Assembly: GCA_944739405.2 (NCBI GenBank)
Contig: OX123186.2
Coordinates: 94,873,727-94,937,726, forward strand
Source of the DNA: Euclidia mi
Taxonomy: Eukaryota; Arthropoda; Insecta; Lepidoptera; Erebidae
Direction of reading: 5' to 3'
Length of the DNA stretch: 64,000 bases
Of this stretch, positions 46,193-58,072 are shown piece by piece. The stretch's first letter is position 1, and the number at the start of each line of letters is the position of its first letter. Both the position numbers and the translations under genes were made by a program. The notes under the pieces were generated by a model. It saw nothing but the letters and a program-made list of their open reading frames with translations, made no database searches and had not been told where the DNA came from.

Positions 46193-46392
46193 ATAATTTA
46201 ATACCACGATTCGTTTTATCGTCCCATGGGAATAGAGTGTTAGTTTGTGGACCGTATAGATTCAGACGCGAAAAAATGACTGGCGACAGAATTCGGTGGA
46301 TTTGTTCTAAAGTGTACTACACTAAGTGCCGGGCCTCACTTACTACCATAGATGATGTCATTGTTAGGACTTTTGGTCATCACAATCACTAG
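46193..46392 (+). CDS. mod(mdg4): mod(mdg4)-like alternative 3' exon, FLYWCH type
   Basis: The acceptor TTTTTTATTTAACAG has a strong pyrimidine tract. Two codon-completing bases precede 65 codons that end at HNH and the stop. The finger reads FVLSSHGNRVLVCGPYRFRR, then IRWIC-x7-C-x17-H-N-H with all ligands present. AATAAA at 46425, 33 bases after the stop. Its SSHGNRVL segment is similar to SNYGNRVL in the dead exon at 44486, so these two are likely duplicates, one still good. Confidence 0.8.
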
Positions 46393-46736
46393 CCAAATAT
46401 TTAATTTTGTTACCAATAAAATTATTTCTGATAAGTTAAAAAGATTATTTCAGAAAGTATTACTGGTTTGGGAATTACTTTGATAAGGAGATTTAAAGTC
46501 CGTAGTATTCTATGTATTAAATACCTTTGGATTCTGCTGTCAGGCAAATCTGAAGCTTACTCCTGAGTTTGGTATGAAGCCTGGTCGAGTACTTTTATAA
46601 TATATGTGGCCACGAGCTCATTGTGTGCCATAGAAGAGGCCTACGACCAACATTAGAATGATACAGGCTGATGATGATGTGGCCACGATATTTCGGAGTC
46701 TTACCTTTTAAACAAATACGACTAATTACGGTTCAG

Positions 46737-46951
46737 AATCAGATGCGTCGGTACAGTCAGAAGAATATTATTTTGCAACAAGTCAGAAAGGAAACCCCGT
46801 TCTAGTGGTGTCAGGTTATCGTTTCAAACTAATGAAGACGAATGGTAATAAGAAACGATGGATTTGTATCAAGACAAGAGAACGTTGTAACTCTTTTGTT
46901 GTAACCGAGGATGAAAATATTATCAAAATGCACGTTTGTCATACACTTTGA
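46737..46951 (+). CDS. mod(mdg4): mod(mdg4)-like alternative 3' exon, variant FLYWCH
   Basis: Two acceptors fit the shared phase (CAG ending 46736 or 46742); the pyrimidine tract is weak. The chain has a short acidic lead (SDASVQSEEYYF), QKGNPVLVVSGYRFKL, then KRWIC-x6-C-x17-H-T-L and a stop. The second zinc His is replaced by Leu, the last residue. The spacing is otherwise exact, so the change is a point substitution and zinc binding may be weakened. It directly follows the exon at 46193 by 345 bases. Confidence 0.65.
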
Positions 46952-47392
46952 TTCAAGAATTTGTTCTAAAAATACTGTTGTCAATTTTAAGATTTTATTC
47001 CGATCGAATCAATTATTGTGGTTGTAATTGTGGAGATTTAGAATCGTTGACTGAATATTATAATAATTTTGAAAAGAGGCAGTAATGTTGCGGTTTTTAA
47101 ATGACTTCAAATTCTATATTATTCAAATGTAAAGTTTGTGTGTAAGCAATTGTATATAGCAATGTGTCTACATTGCTTTCGGTGCAAGTAGTTATTTATG
47201 TCTAGTACGTAATACTTACTGTAAGAGTGTTGTGAAAATGTGATTTGTTTGTATTAAATACATTTATTTTTTTGTTTTAGTTGGTTATTTCTTACATTTA
47301 CATTAGCTAGTTTAGAAAATGTATTACTATATTTTTAGTGTTTTGTGTTTTTTAAAGATTTTTATATTGACTTATGAACGTTTTATTTTCAG

Positions 47393-47592
47393 GTACAAGT
47401 CCCATAACATACGGCATGACTAGGTTCGGTAATCCGATCATCTCTTGGGGTAATTATCGGTTCGTTAAGAAGTTGTCTCGTCGATTGAAAACATGGTGGG
47501 AGTGCACGGCGAGGAAATCTAAAGGCTGTCGATGTGTCGCTGTCACTGTCAACGATCGACTGATGAAGTTGAATGGATGGCACAATCATTAG
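47393..47592 (+). CDS. mod(mdg4): mod(mdg4)-like alternative 3' exon, FLYWCH type
   Basis: The acceptor ACGTTTTATTTTCAG is strong. Two codon-completing bases precede 65 codons ending at HNH and the stop. The finger reads TRFGNPIISWGNYRFVKK, then WWEC-x7-C-x17-H-N-H; all ligands present. It is the third good FLYWCH exon within 1.4 kb, a local cluster with short introns between units. In 47593-48170 nothing else was recognised. Confidence 0.8.
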
Positions 47593-48183
47593 TATTCCTC
47601 CAAACTGTTATTACTAACCTTTTTACAGTCATAGTCATGTATAGGTGACAAGTCAAAGTAAACCTAGCACACTATGTGTAGGCTACATTTTGGTATGGCA
47701 CTATTGTCATCCGTACATGACACAGTGGCGTTCAAAAGGCTAATATAACCAGTTTTCTTGGTCCCTTATTTCTTCTTCTTGCAAGTGACGGAGTCGTGAT
47801 GTCGGGGTCTTGATTATTCCTACGTTCTAAGAAAATCATGTCTTCTGTACATGCTTTTTGTGGATATAGATCTTGAGCTATATAAAACCGAATTTCCTTA
47901 GAGAAGTAATAAATAATTGTTATCTAAATATGTTTTATATGCGTGCTTGTATATCGTGGAGAATGTGCGCAATATGGATTTCATGATGTTGACTTGCAAA
48001 TGCTGTACTTTGGTAAATTTTATTTTAAATGGTTTGATAAATGATATTATGCATTTAATAATAGGTACTTATATCGTGTTGTTGTAGCCACAGTAGGTGT
48101 TTTTATTTTGACAATAATGTCCTTTGTCTTCCAAGTATCTATGTCTTCGAATAAGTTTCCATATTTTTATTTAGATCTAGTTT

Positions 48184-49272
48184 CTTCTTGGGTTTACGCG
48201 AATGTTACACATTGAAATTAAACTACAGTTTACGGATTTTATCGCGTTGTATTGGTTTCACTAAGTTATTACATTGGAAACTAAAGATCTAGAAACTATA
48301 TTTTTAATTTATTACTAGCCGACGTTTCGAATTCTTTACAGAATTTATGTTCACGGCAGACTGAGGTGATATTTGTCTTTTTCTTGAATGTATAAGTTAT
48401 CTCAAAGTTCCCGAACATTTTTCAACTACTGGTGTTACTATTTACGCAGAATGAGCTCACAGTGTCCTTAGGTCTTCTGGTGACTTTGTCCTTCTTGGGT
48501 TTCATTAGCCTTATGACAGGGTCCCAAGCTGGAGGAACATTCCTACCATCTTCCCTATTGAAATTAGGGTGTTTTTTAATTTCAATAGCCTCTCGTTTAT
48601 CATCCTTGGAAAACGATGTTCTTTTGCTAGTATCTGTGGTTCATCAAATCGCAGGTAGTGGTTGGGTCCTTGTTCCACATGTTCACACACAGCAGACTTT
48701 GTTGAGCGTTTATGTTTTATGTCAGCTATATGTTCTTTGAGTCGAATGCCTATGCTTCTCTTGGTTTGTCCAATGTATGAGAGCCCACATTCACAGCCAA
48801 TTTTGTAGACACCGGCCTCTTGCAAGGGTAACTGACACTTGACAGATGGTAATAATTGACTGATCTTCGTTGGCGGCTTGTAGTAAGTTTTGATAGAAGC
48901 TCGCTTCAAGATGTAGCCAATTTTGTCGGTCACGCCCTTGATGTATGGGAGGACAGCAGGTTGTCTTTCTACTGTGGCTGGTTTTTCTTTCTTCTGGGAT
49001 CTGTGACAGTAGCGCGGCGGTCGGAGCTTGTTGTCTTGCAGAACTTGCCTGACATGTTGAAGCTCAGCGTCCGGGTTTTTCTTGTCACAGATCCCGCGGG
49101 CTTTCTGAAACAGAGACATTCCTACAGTAGCTAACTGTTTAGGATGGTGGTGAGATTCACCGTTTAAGTACCTATTTGTATGGGTCTTTTTCCTATACAC
49201 AGTATGGCTTAAGGAGTTGTTTTTCAAACCAATACAACGCGATAAAATCCGTAAACTGTAGTTTAATTTCAA
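48184..49272 (-). mobile_element. 5'-truncated Penelope-like element with inverted ends
   Basis: A 13-base target duplication (TTAGATCTAGTTT) at 48171-48183 and 49273-49285 bounds the element. Perfect 48-base inverted repeats (48211-48258 and 49226-49273) sit at its ends. The minus strand carries the C-terminal part of the Penelope protein with its GIY-YIG domain. Confidence 0.75.
48511..49272 (-). pseudogene. Penelope-like protein, C-terminal half with GIY-YIG nuclease
   Basis: A 253-codon open frame. The first about 19 residues come from the terminal inverted repeat and are foreign to the family. Then VYRKKTHTNRYLN and HHPKQLATVGMSLFQKA match the region after the RT, IKGVTDKIGYILKRA the linker, and GVYKIGCECGLSYIGQTKRS with RLKEHIADIKH the GIY-YIG endonuclease that nicks target DNA. 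The reverse-transcriptase half is missing, so the copy cannot move by itself. The RTKRS-containing nuclease block is intact. Confidence 0.8.
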
Positions 49273-49285
49273 TTAGATCTAGTTT

Positions 49286-50292
49286 TTATAGCGTCTTAAG
49301 TATTTTTATCATGTAATGGTTTTACTGAATAATGAGCTGTGCAGTTACAATTATGTCATTCAATTAGTATGGGACTGCTTAGATATTGTAAGTCAGGTAA
49401 TACTTTTGTTTCGTATCTAAGTACATCTCGAATAGTACTTGAACTGTTACTAAAATGATTACAGATTTTATCAAACGTCTTACGTCCTATAAATCCAACG
49501 TCAATGGTTTATTCTTTATCTGAATGTATGTTAGTTTTAAGTTGCGACAGGCTAGGAAGTATTTTGCAGCTATGTAAATTTATTTCTGTCACCAGAAGTA
49601 TTCTTGTGGTCGATACGCACTACATATATTAGTAGTTTTGTACCTAATATTATAGATATATAGATGAGTGACTAATGTAAAATAATATCATAGATAAAAA
49701 AAACTATAATTGAAAAGTATTGGTACTCGCAGTTAAGTTAAACGTTTATATTTAGAAATACAAAAGAATAAAAACAAAACATTGAATGTGATTGTTTATT
49801 TCGATTATTTTTGTTAGTTATGATTGTAATTTGTTAAACAAAGTGTATATTTTGGACGAGAAATTTCACGAAAAGTTTATTGTAGTATTAGTGTATTTAG
49901 TTTAAAAAATATTTATTCATTTTGTACAATTTATGATGTATTTCCGTAATTAAAAGAATTTCATTTGTACAATATCGTTTATCTTGGTTATTAACCTTAT
50001 TATGAACATTTTCTTCTGAATAAGATTCAGTTAGAGTTACATTTTAAATTTGAAATTATTACCAAGGTAAGCTGTCTGCTACGGTAATAAATAATCATAA
50101 AATAGTACTCGAAGCAGAGCTAACATGTGAGTAATTTCTGGAATCTACAGATTTAAGTTTCGTCTCATTTTATTGTAACCGTAAACGGTGGCTTTTGCTT
50201 GACTTAAAATGATACAGTATTTATTATATCTTAGTAATAGATAACAATTAGGTTTACAGAACTAGGTAACTAACTAGTTAATTGTTTTTCAG
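49286..50292. other. Non-coding stretch
   Basis: AT-rich, no exon or repeat recognised. Confidence 0.3.
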
Positions 50293-50480
50293 AGCCCAAA
50301 TTCGACTTATCACAGCGCGGCAACTTGGTTGTGCAAATCGGGGAATGGCGCTTCAACAAGCACGCTTGCTGGGGCTCCAAGGTCCGTTGGACTTGTATTA
50401 AGAAGAAATATGGCTGTACTGCCGCCATCACTACTGTGGACAATGTCATCGTCAAGACGCTTGGAGCACATAATCATTAG
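50293..50480 (+). CDS. mod(mdg4): mod(mdg4)-like alternative 3' exon, FLYWCH type
   Basis: The acceptor TTAATTGTTTTTCAG is strong. Two codon-completing bases precede 61 codons ending at HNH and the stop. The finger reads FDLSQRGNLVVQIGEWRFNK, then VRWTC-x6-C-x17-H-N-H. Its SQRGN...IG..RFN segment and TTVDNVIV tail are clearly nearer to the exon triplet at 59-64 kb (SQRGNPVIMIGQYRFN) than to the others, so it may be the parent type of that triplet. It is followed 111 bases later by a weaker exon candidate. Confidence 0.8.
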
Positions 50481-50591
50481 GTCAAGCTTCGGGATGATTA
50501 CGTTTACGCACCAAATTACAAGATTTCAATTGATTGAAGTTTATAGGTCTGGCAATTTTTTCGCCTTATGACATTCATAATATCTTTTTAG

Positions 50592-50701
50592 AAACGCTAT
50601 TTTGGAATGGTAGAGAATTTGCTGTTGCATCTATTGAAGTCGCAGAACCGTTACCTTACCCGATTGCATACGATACATACATACCAAAAGAGCTGTTATA
50701 A
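50592..50701 (+). CDS. Weak candidate 3' exon without a zinc finger
   Basis: The acceptor AATATCTTTTTAG is followed by two codon-completing bases and 35 codons to TAA, in the shared phase. The product starts TLFWNGREFAVASIEVAE and ends in a Pro/Tyr-rich PYPIAYDTYIPKELL. I recognise no family. Length and phase could be chance. Confidence 0.3.
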
Positions 50702-52016
50702 AGCAATTTTAATTAGGGTATGCGTCTAGCAAACTTCGGTACGAAGTCTAAAAAAATGTCATTTTGTTATAAACAGTTACTTGGTGTACTGAAATGTGAT
50801 CACTCTCTCAAGCAATAATACAAAAAATAATCATATACGTATTTAGAAGTCAGATCTTGTTCAAAGTTTGAGAATACAAATTAAAATAATCGTGTAGTTT
50901 ATTTATCTTCGTTTTCTAATGGTGAATATTTAGTACAATGCGCGATAACAATAAGTAAATCGGCCTTATTGTCATTGTCACTTTGATAAATGAATCAAAA
51001 TGCATCACACTCCACAAGATATGTTCTTATAATCTGGATATCATATGTTATTATCACTTAAAAATTGGAAATAAAACTTTAGTTGATTCGACACTTATTA
51101 GACATCACTTAAAAACAAAGACTAAATTGGTAAAGTTAACGTTAAGTATCATACTCATCTTTAAAGAAGCTCTTCAAAAAGTCTGGATTTTAGACTAAGG
51201 TTCGTATAATACTTAGTCATTGTAACAATTCCCATTGAGTCATGATTTTTGGGGTTTGATGTGTTTCGGTTCGTTTAGCGCCTTGATCTTCCATAGGTGG
51301 GTCTCTACTGAAAGTGGCCTCTACTGAAAGTATAACTTGAATTGTATATTGAATATTAATGTTTATTCAATTTAGTGATAACTTTATTGCTTAAAGGTGT
51401 ATACTCAATGCAATACCTTAGAAGTACCTACGTTTAAAGGAAAATCTTGGGTAAATTAATAGTTCCACAGCAAGCGTTTATTACTTATTTACATATATTA
51501 TTGTCTTCTTATTAAATAGATTACTAGAGTATTAATGAGCATATTGCCCATAAATACTCTAATTATCGCTGCTGTATTTAAAGAATCTGATTTTTTAGTT
51601 TGTGTCAGTTTTTTATACGGCTAACGAAAAATAATGATAGGTCTGCCACAAGAGTATTTACCTATCCCAAAGGAGTTTTGAACTTGTAATCCATTCAATA
51701 TCAAATCAGCTTCATAGATTCTAATTTAGTAGCTTATGGCAGTATAAAAAGTATGCTTCAAGTTATGTGTGATCTCAAATAGATATACAATACAATATGT
51801 ACCTAGTCAGGCCTCCTTCACTCGGCCGTACCTATAGCGATAAGTGCCTACACTTTCGCGCGGCTTCCAAGCCCGCGTCCGACGCGTCGCGCAAGGGCTG
51901 TCGACTTCAAAATTTGATTTTATTTATTTTACGAGAGCAACTTCAAAATTAGATATTTTGTTTGTTGAGATATCCCAACGATTATGGTGTCAAATTAAAG
52001 ATCTAGTTCGAAAACC
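50702..52016. other. Non-coding stretch
   Basis: No exon recognised. Confidence 0.3.
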
Positions 52017-52294
52017 ATTTTGACGTGACAACGTCTTATAAATTGGTTTGCCGGGTGACACTTCAAGAAACTGCGTTACGCTCCGCTCACGTTATGCGCT
52101 CACAATGAGAGCGAGTGAGAGGCACGCGTCCCGCCTAAGGGCGAGAGAGACAGACATAAAAAGTGAAAGGCACGCGTCTTTCATCCTTCTTCCTACTATA
52201 CGAATGAATATTCACATTAAAATTATTTTACCACTCAAAGTCGTTGTCACGTAAAACTTTCGCCCGTATACCGACTTTACAGGCAACCAATTTT
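52017..52294 (+). repeat. 275-bp dispersed repeat, copy 4
   Basis: Nearly base-identical to 7017-7291 (GCCTAAGGGCGAG here against GCCTAAGAGCGAG there). Confidence 0.75.
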
Positions 52295-54752
52295 ATCTGT
52301 TTGAATCATGTAAATCGATCCACGCGTTTAGGAAATAACTAAGAATTAGTATAGTGAAAATGTAAACGACCAGATTTTTTGTGGTTTTTGTTCTTCGAGC
52401 TCAAATAGTTGGATAGGATACTTATAGGATTGTTATTTATTATTAGGTACGTGGTCAAGTAGGTAGATAGACGATGAATAAATATTATAGTAGCAGCGGC
52501 AAGTCGACAACCCTAGCGCGACAGCTAGCGCGTCACTCCGCGCCAGACAGCGACAGCGTTATATGTTAGAAAAGAGCGGGAACGGTTAGGTGAATATCGC
52601 ATTAGGCACTGAGTACTTATGCGAGCTGAATTGCACTTTGTTGCTTAGTAGTAAGAGTCGCAATTTCAATGAATTTGTTTGAGAAGTGGTGCTTCTGTAC
52701 GTAAGTACTGTTTATTCTGTGACCTAGTAGTTGTTACTTGATATGTTGTAAGTATGTAGGATGTAAAGCAGAATTAATTTCATGAATCAAAGTATGCTTT
52801 CCTGAAAAGAAAATAACAAGGTTTATCTAAATAATGATAAGTATATAGTTGTGATTTGCGTCATAATTTGTTTCATCCTACAAAAAGAAGGATGCAAAAT
52901 GTTTGTCGGGAAATTAATCTTATTTTCTAGGATCTATATCTGTTCATGTTAAAAATAAGATTTTATAAATACTATTTTCGCATGAAATCTTTAAAGCTAT
53001 TTTATATGGTAAGAACTAGATATTTTTTCATAATAAGAGGATTTGAAAATCTGTTTACTATAGTCTATAGTAATTACAGTGTTATGACGACACTATGAAA
53101 ATGGTTTAGGCGGTCACCATAGCATTGCCAATATTCTAAGTTATAGATTCAATTCAAACATATGGAATAAAATAAAGGTAGTCCCTTTTATACTTATAGA
53201 TTGTGCACTAGTTTGAATATTTTTTGTCTTCCGGAAAAGTGTCATTGTTATCTATGAACATAGAGAAAATGAATGATGGACAAACTACGTATTTTGGTAC
53301 GACCTTTGTCTGATTTGCTTTAGACTTACATTTTAAACTTAAATCTGGATAAATCTGCATCGGATTTAAATGCGTCATATGTGCCTGAGTGAAATCGCAA
53401 ATAAACTCGTCAGAATATTTGTTTTAAGGTTATTTTTAATATATTTATTAGTACTGATTAATTCTAACATTTTAGGTCATGTATTTTTAGTTATCTTATG
53501 CTTATTTAATCACATATCATTATGAGAAATCTATGTATAATTGTTGTGTAGATTTTTGTAACTGTGTTTAGGTTGGTTTGATATGCCTATATTTGATAGT
53601 GTGGATTGTGCCCTGTGACTAGTTATGCTCTAATATACCGAATTCATTTATTAACCTAAGTTCCTAGTAAAAATGATTAAGTCGAAAAAGTATTACTTCA
53701 AACTATTGAAATATTTTAAATTTAAATGTAATTGCAATTGTATCTCGTGATAATAAAGTATGTTAATTATATAATGGCAAAATAGAGAATTTTTGGGATG
53801 TTACAGAACTGGAAAATAATTTAGAATTATAAGGTCGAAATTATAATGAAAAAGATGTACTTATTATTGATACCTACTGACAATTAACCTGACAGTTTTG
53901 TCAATTACTGCTGCAATATAGACTCAGCGTGTCACATGACATTACCGGATAATATCTACATAGATTTTATCCCGCAATGGCTCTGTACACCCGGCTATGT
54001 TACTATACATTTTGTGCCTGTGCTTATGAAAATGTATAATGCAAAATCTCTATTGGCGGCTTCGGAGCAGTAGTAAATTTAGATTACTTTAGTGATCGTG
54101 TATTTTTATGGTTATTACTTGTTTTAATTGTACAAAGGCAGTGACATGACTAGGCAATATACTTCACTAGTAACATCAAATTATTTTCGAGTTCGAGTCA
54201 ACACTTGACGCATAATGGACGTATCTTTTAATTTCAAATTTAACACAGTCATGGTGTGTGGCTTAATAAGTTATTCATACCATTTAGTACATTCTTATGA
54301 CATTTACTTGTAACTACAGTGACATGTCAAGCTATACAGTTGCAGTACGATTTTAATACATATTTCCTACGCCATAACAACGATATAAAGGTCAAAGTCT
54401 AGCCTCATGTGTTGTCGTGTGACCATATGTCTAGTCATGTCATTGCTAAGTTTATTTTTTATTTATTTAGGTCTACTCACAGCACATACATATATGTTAC
54501 ATCAGGTTTCCTAGAATAGTTAATGTTAGTGTTAAATTCTGACAATGCATAATCTTAGAATACTTCTTAATTTACAATCACTGGTAAAGCTTTCTTTTTA
54601 AATTTAATAAAGGACTCATCTAAAAGCAGTGTTTTAATAGAACATCTGGCTAACTGAGCTAGTCTCTTTAAGATTTATTAACTTGCATTGTCTTTATGAG
54701 CAAGTTTTTGAACAATTTGTATAATAACTTATTTCTCAATCATATATATACG
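52295..54752. other. 2.4-kb non-coding stretch
   Basis: AT-rich sequence without open frames above 60 codons and without recognised repeats. Acceptor-like sites at 52923, 53475 and 54471 lead only to very short frames. Confidence 0.35.
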
Positions 54753-55126
54753 GAATAATAATAATAATAATAATAATCATTTATTTGTCAAACACAGGTA
54801 AAATTATAATTTTCGGTCTTGTGTGTTTACAATTTCGAGTGCGCTGTGTTTTGCCTTAAAGACATACAAATATATTAATATTATACAAAAATTGTCTACG
54901 CTTCATTCACTAATAAGTTAACAAAAATACCAATTAAATAAAAAGAAAACAATGTCATAATATAATAATAAACAAAGGAAGTAATAGTAAATAATCAATG
55001 TCAAAATCAAGTTTAAAATAGAAATTTAATAATTTTAATAAATAAATAATTTGCGATATAGATAATATAGAAATAATTTATATGTCAAACAGTACAGAAT
55101 AAAATTATTTTTTTGTTTCAAAATAG

Positions 55127-56713
55127 TTACAGTTTATCATTCAGGAATTCGTCAATATTATAATAACATTTCTCTATTAATAATTCATTAAATCTCTTTT
55201 TAAACAGTTTTAGTGGCATATTCTTGATAGATTCGGGTACTTTATTATAAATTCGCGGTGCGAGACCAAAAAAACTTTTCTGCATTAATGTTGTTTTGCA
55301 TTTGATGTTACTTAATTGGTTTTGATATTGAGCACGTATTGGACCCTTTCTGACATCAGACAATCTTGTAAATAAGTGTGGATTGCATTTTACAAATAGT
55401 GCCGTTTCCAATATATACAGTGATGGTAATGTTAAAATGTTTAAAGATTTAAAATAAGGTACGCAGCTGTCAGTTACCTTGATACCACACATAGATCTTA
55501 CACATCGTTTTTGAATCCTAAATACCAGCTCCCTATCAGTGGACTGCCCCCAAAACACAATTCCGTACCGTAAAACTGATTGTGCCAAGCCATGGTATGC
55601 TGTAAGGAGAGCTTGACTGTTAACCCTTCGCGACAGTTGAAACAGGGCGTACGCGGTTTTGCTCAGTCTTTTGCATAATGCTTCAACATGAGGCTTCCAA
55701 TTTAGTTGGTTATCCATTATTATACCCAAGAATTTGCACATAGTTGTTGCCTCAATATTGACATCCTTATACGAAATGTTAATGTTTGGTATTTCACAGC
55801 GCTGATGGAAATGCATAACTTTGGTCTTACTTAAATTGATCACTAAGTTATTTTTTTGAAGCCACTCTATAATAGTATACAGGCATGCGTTTATCTCTTT
55901 CTCGTAACCCACTTTATTTTCACACTTTATTATAGCTGTGCTGTCGTCCGCAAAGAGTACCATTTTATGTGGTGTTATTTTTGGCAAATCATTAATATAA
56001 ATTAAAAATAGTAACGGGCTCAGCACGCTGCCTTGTGGTACACCGTATTTAATGTATCTTGGTCTTGATAAGAATATCCTTTCTAATTTGCTCTTGGGAC
56101 ATATTCTTGTGATTTCCGTATATTGTATTCTATTACAAAGATAAGACTCTAAAAGTTGTAGTACGTTTCCTCTTACGCCATAACCATGCAGTTTGCGTGA
56201 CAAGATTTTATGGTCCACATAATCGAATGCTTTGGTCATGTCCGTGTAAATTGCACATACTGGATTACTTTTATCTACAGCAGTCATTACATTGTCTAAT
56301 AGGTCAAAAATTGCCATATTAATATTTGTTTTTTTCCGGAACCCCTTTTGCTCTTTGGAGAATAATTCAAATTTCTCGAAATAGGTATATAACGAGTTAT
56401 ATATAACTTTCTCGAATATTTTAGAGAAGATGGGAATTTTGGCTATAGGTCTATAATTTTTTAAATTTGTCTTATCATCGTTTTTGTGTATGGGCTTAAT
56501 AATAACATTCTTCAGATTTAGAAGGAAAATGCCATCCGTAATGCTTCGATTAATAATGTGTTCAAGTGGGGATGCTATTACATCCTTCGTGTATTTAATA
56601 ACCTTTGTGGATATACCGTCATATCCGACAGTATTCGTACATTTTAGGTTATTAATGATTTTAATTACGTCATTCATTGTTACAGGTTGCATAAATAAAG
56701 AATTTAATGTCAA
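55127..56713 (-). pseudogene. LINE reverse transcriptase
   Basis: A 528-codon frame with TVGYDGISTKVIK, NYRPIAKIPIFSK, AFDYVDHKIL, GVPQGSVLSPLLFLIY and the catalytic FADD, then the RT thumb and C-terminal region (FLGIIMDNQLNWKPHV, YHGLAQSVLRYGIVFWG). The RT core reads intact; it is part of the broken ORF2 of this LINE. It is most similar in this window to the LINE at 27550. Confidence 0.82.
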
Positions 56714-56886
56714 AGTATTAAAATTAGAATAATTAAAGGAAATGTCAGAATTTTTATTATTTTCAATTTCATCAATAAAATAATTATTAAATAAATTAGC
56801 GATAGTCAGGGGATGTGTAAATGTCTTATCATCTTTTTTTATGCACGCTATACTTTCGTGAGGTAGACGTAGTTTAGGTTTATTTA

Positions 56887-58047
56887 TTATTTGCCAAGTA
56901 GCTTTGGATTTGTTTTGTGATGTAGTAATGAAATGATTATTACGCGATTTTGAGTTAATTTTATAATTTTCTTAAAGAGCTGAGTATATTTTTTGAACGC
57001 TGTTTTATTTTGTAAATTTGGTTTTAATCTATATGTCCAAAATAGTTGTCTTTGTTTCCTACTACACAATTTTATGCCGTGAGATAACCATTTTGTTGCC
57101 TTATTAGTTTTTATGGTTATAATTTTCTGTGGAAAGCACAATTTATATAGTAGTGAGAAATCATCCATGAAGTTGTTGAAAGCTTCATCTGCATTTTTTG
57201 AATTGTATACTTGCGCGAAGGATAAACAGCTTAGATGAGTTTTAAACTTTTTTAGGTTTTCTGTTGATATGTCAAATTTCTTTGCTTTCCAAAATTTTAA
57301 TTTACAACTTTTGTTAACTGGAACTTTAAGTATTTGGCTTGTATGATCCGAAAGAGCAAGATCTGTTACTTTTGCTTTGCACTCCTTTCGGTAATTATGT
57401 GCAAAGTTATCGATGCACGTGCGACTACTTAATCTCGTGGGTGCATAAAGAGCCAATTTTAAATTATACTGCATAAGAAAGTGTTCTAACTCTAATGTTA
57501 TTTTGTTTCTTTATAGAACATCTATATTGTAATCTCCGCACAAGATGACTTTTCGATTTGAGTGAAGACAGACTTTCTTAAGAATGGTATCTAACTTTTC
57601 ATAGAATACTGTGTAATTATGTTTAGGTACCCTATACATACAGATAATAATAATTTTGTGGGGTATCACTTCTATTGCGCAACATTCAATGACACCTGAA
57701 ACTGATAGTTTTGCAACGTCGGATATTTCTCTGTATTGTAGTCCCGATCTAACGAGAATACAAGCTCCACCTCGCTTTTTATTCCTAGAAAAGAAAGCAG
57801 CCGGGCAAAAATTTGGTACATGTAACAGATGCTCATATCCCGTTTGAACAAAGTGCTCCGTAATACAGATTATATCTATTGTAGTTCCTTTGTTATATAG
57901 TTCCTCCAATTTGATTGTTAGTGTATCCGATTTACTCATTAAGCCTGCTATATTTTGATGGAGTATATGAAGGTGGTTAAAGAAAAAACTCTCGATCACC
58001 TTGTTGTGAATCAGTAGGTAAATCCTGATCGTCAGGTAAGCAATCAA
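56887..58047 (-). pseudogene. LINE endonuclease and linker, with in-frame stop
   Basis: The 58047-57511 part holds the AP-like endonuclease start: LHILHQNIAGLMSKSD, ICITEHFV, GGACILVRSG, MYRVPKHN and LCGDYNID. A TAA follows at 57511-57513 and the same frame then goes on from 57474 (APTRLSS, LSDHTSQI for the His block) to 56887. The stop within the endonuclease means this copy is dead. Confidence 0.75.
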
Positions 58048-58072
58048 CCTCTAGGGATGTGGTATTCAAGTT

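Noticed and set aside
52900..54520. Acceptor-like TTCTAG and TTTAG sites with phase-matched starts
   Set aside because: The frames that follow are under 20 codons and not distinguishable from chance.
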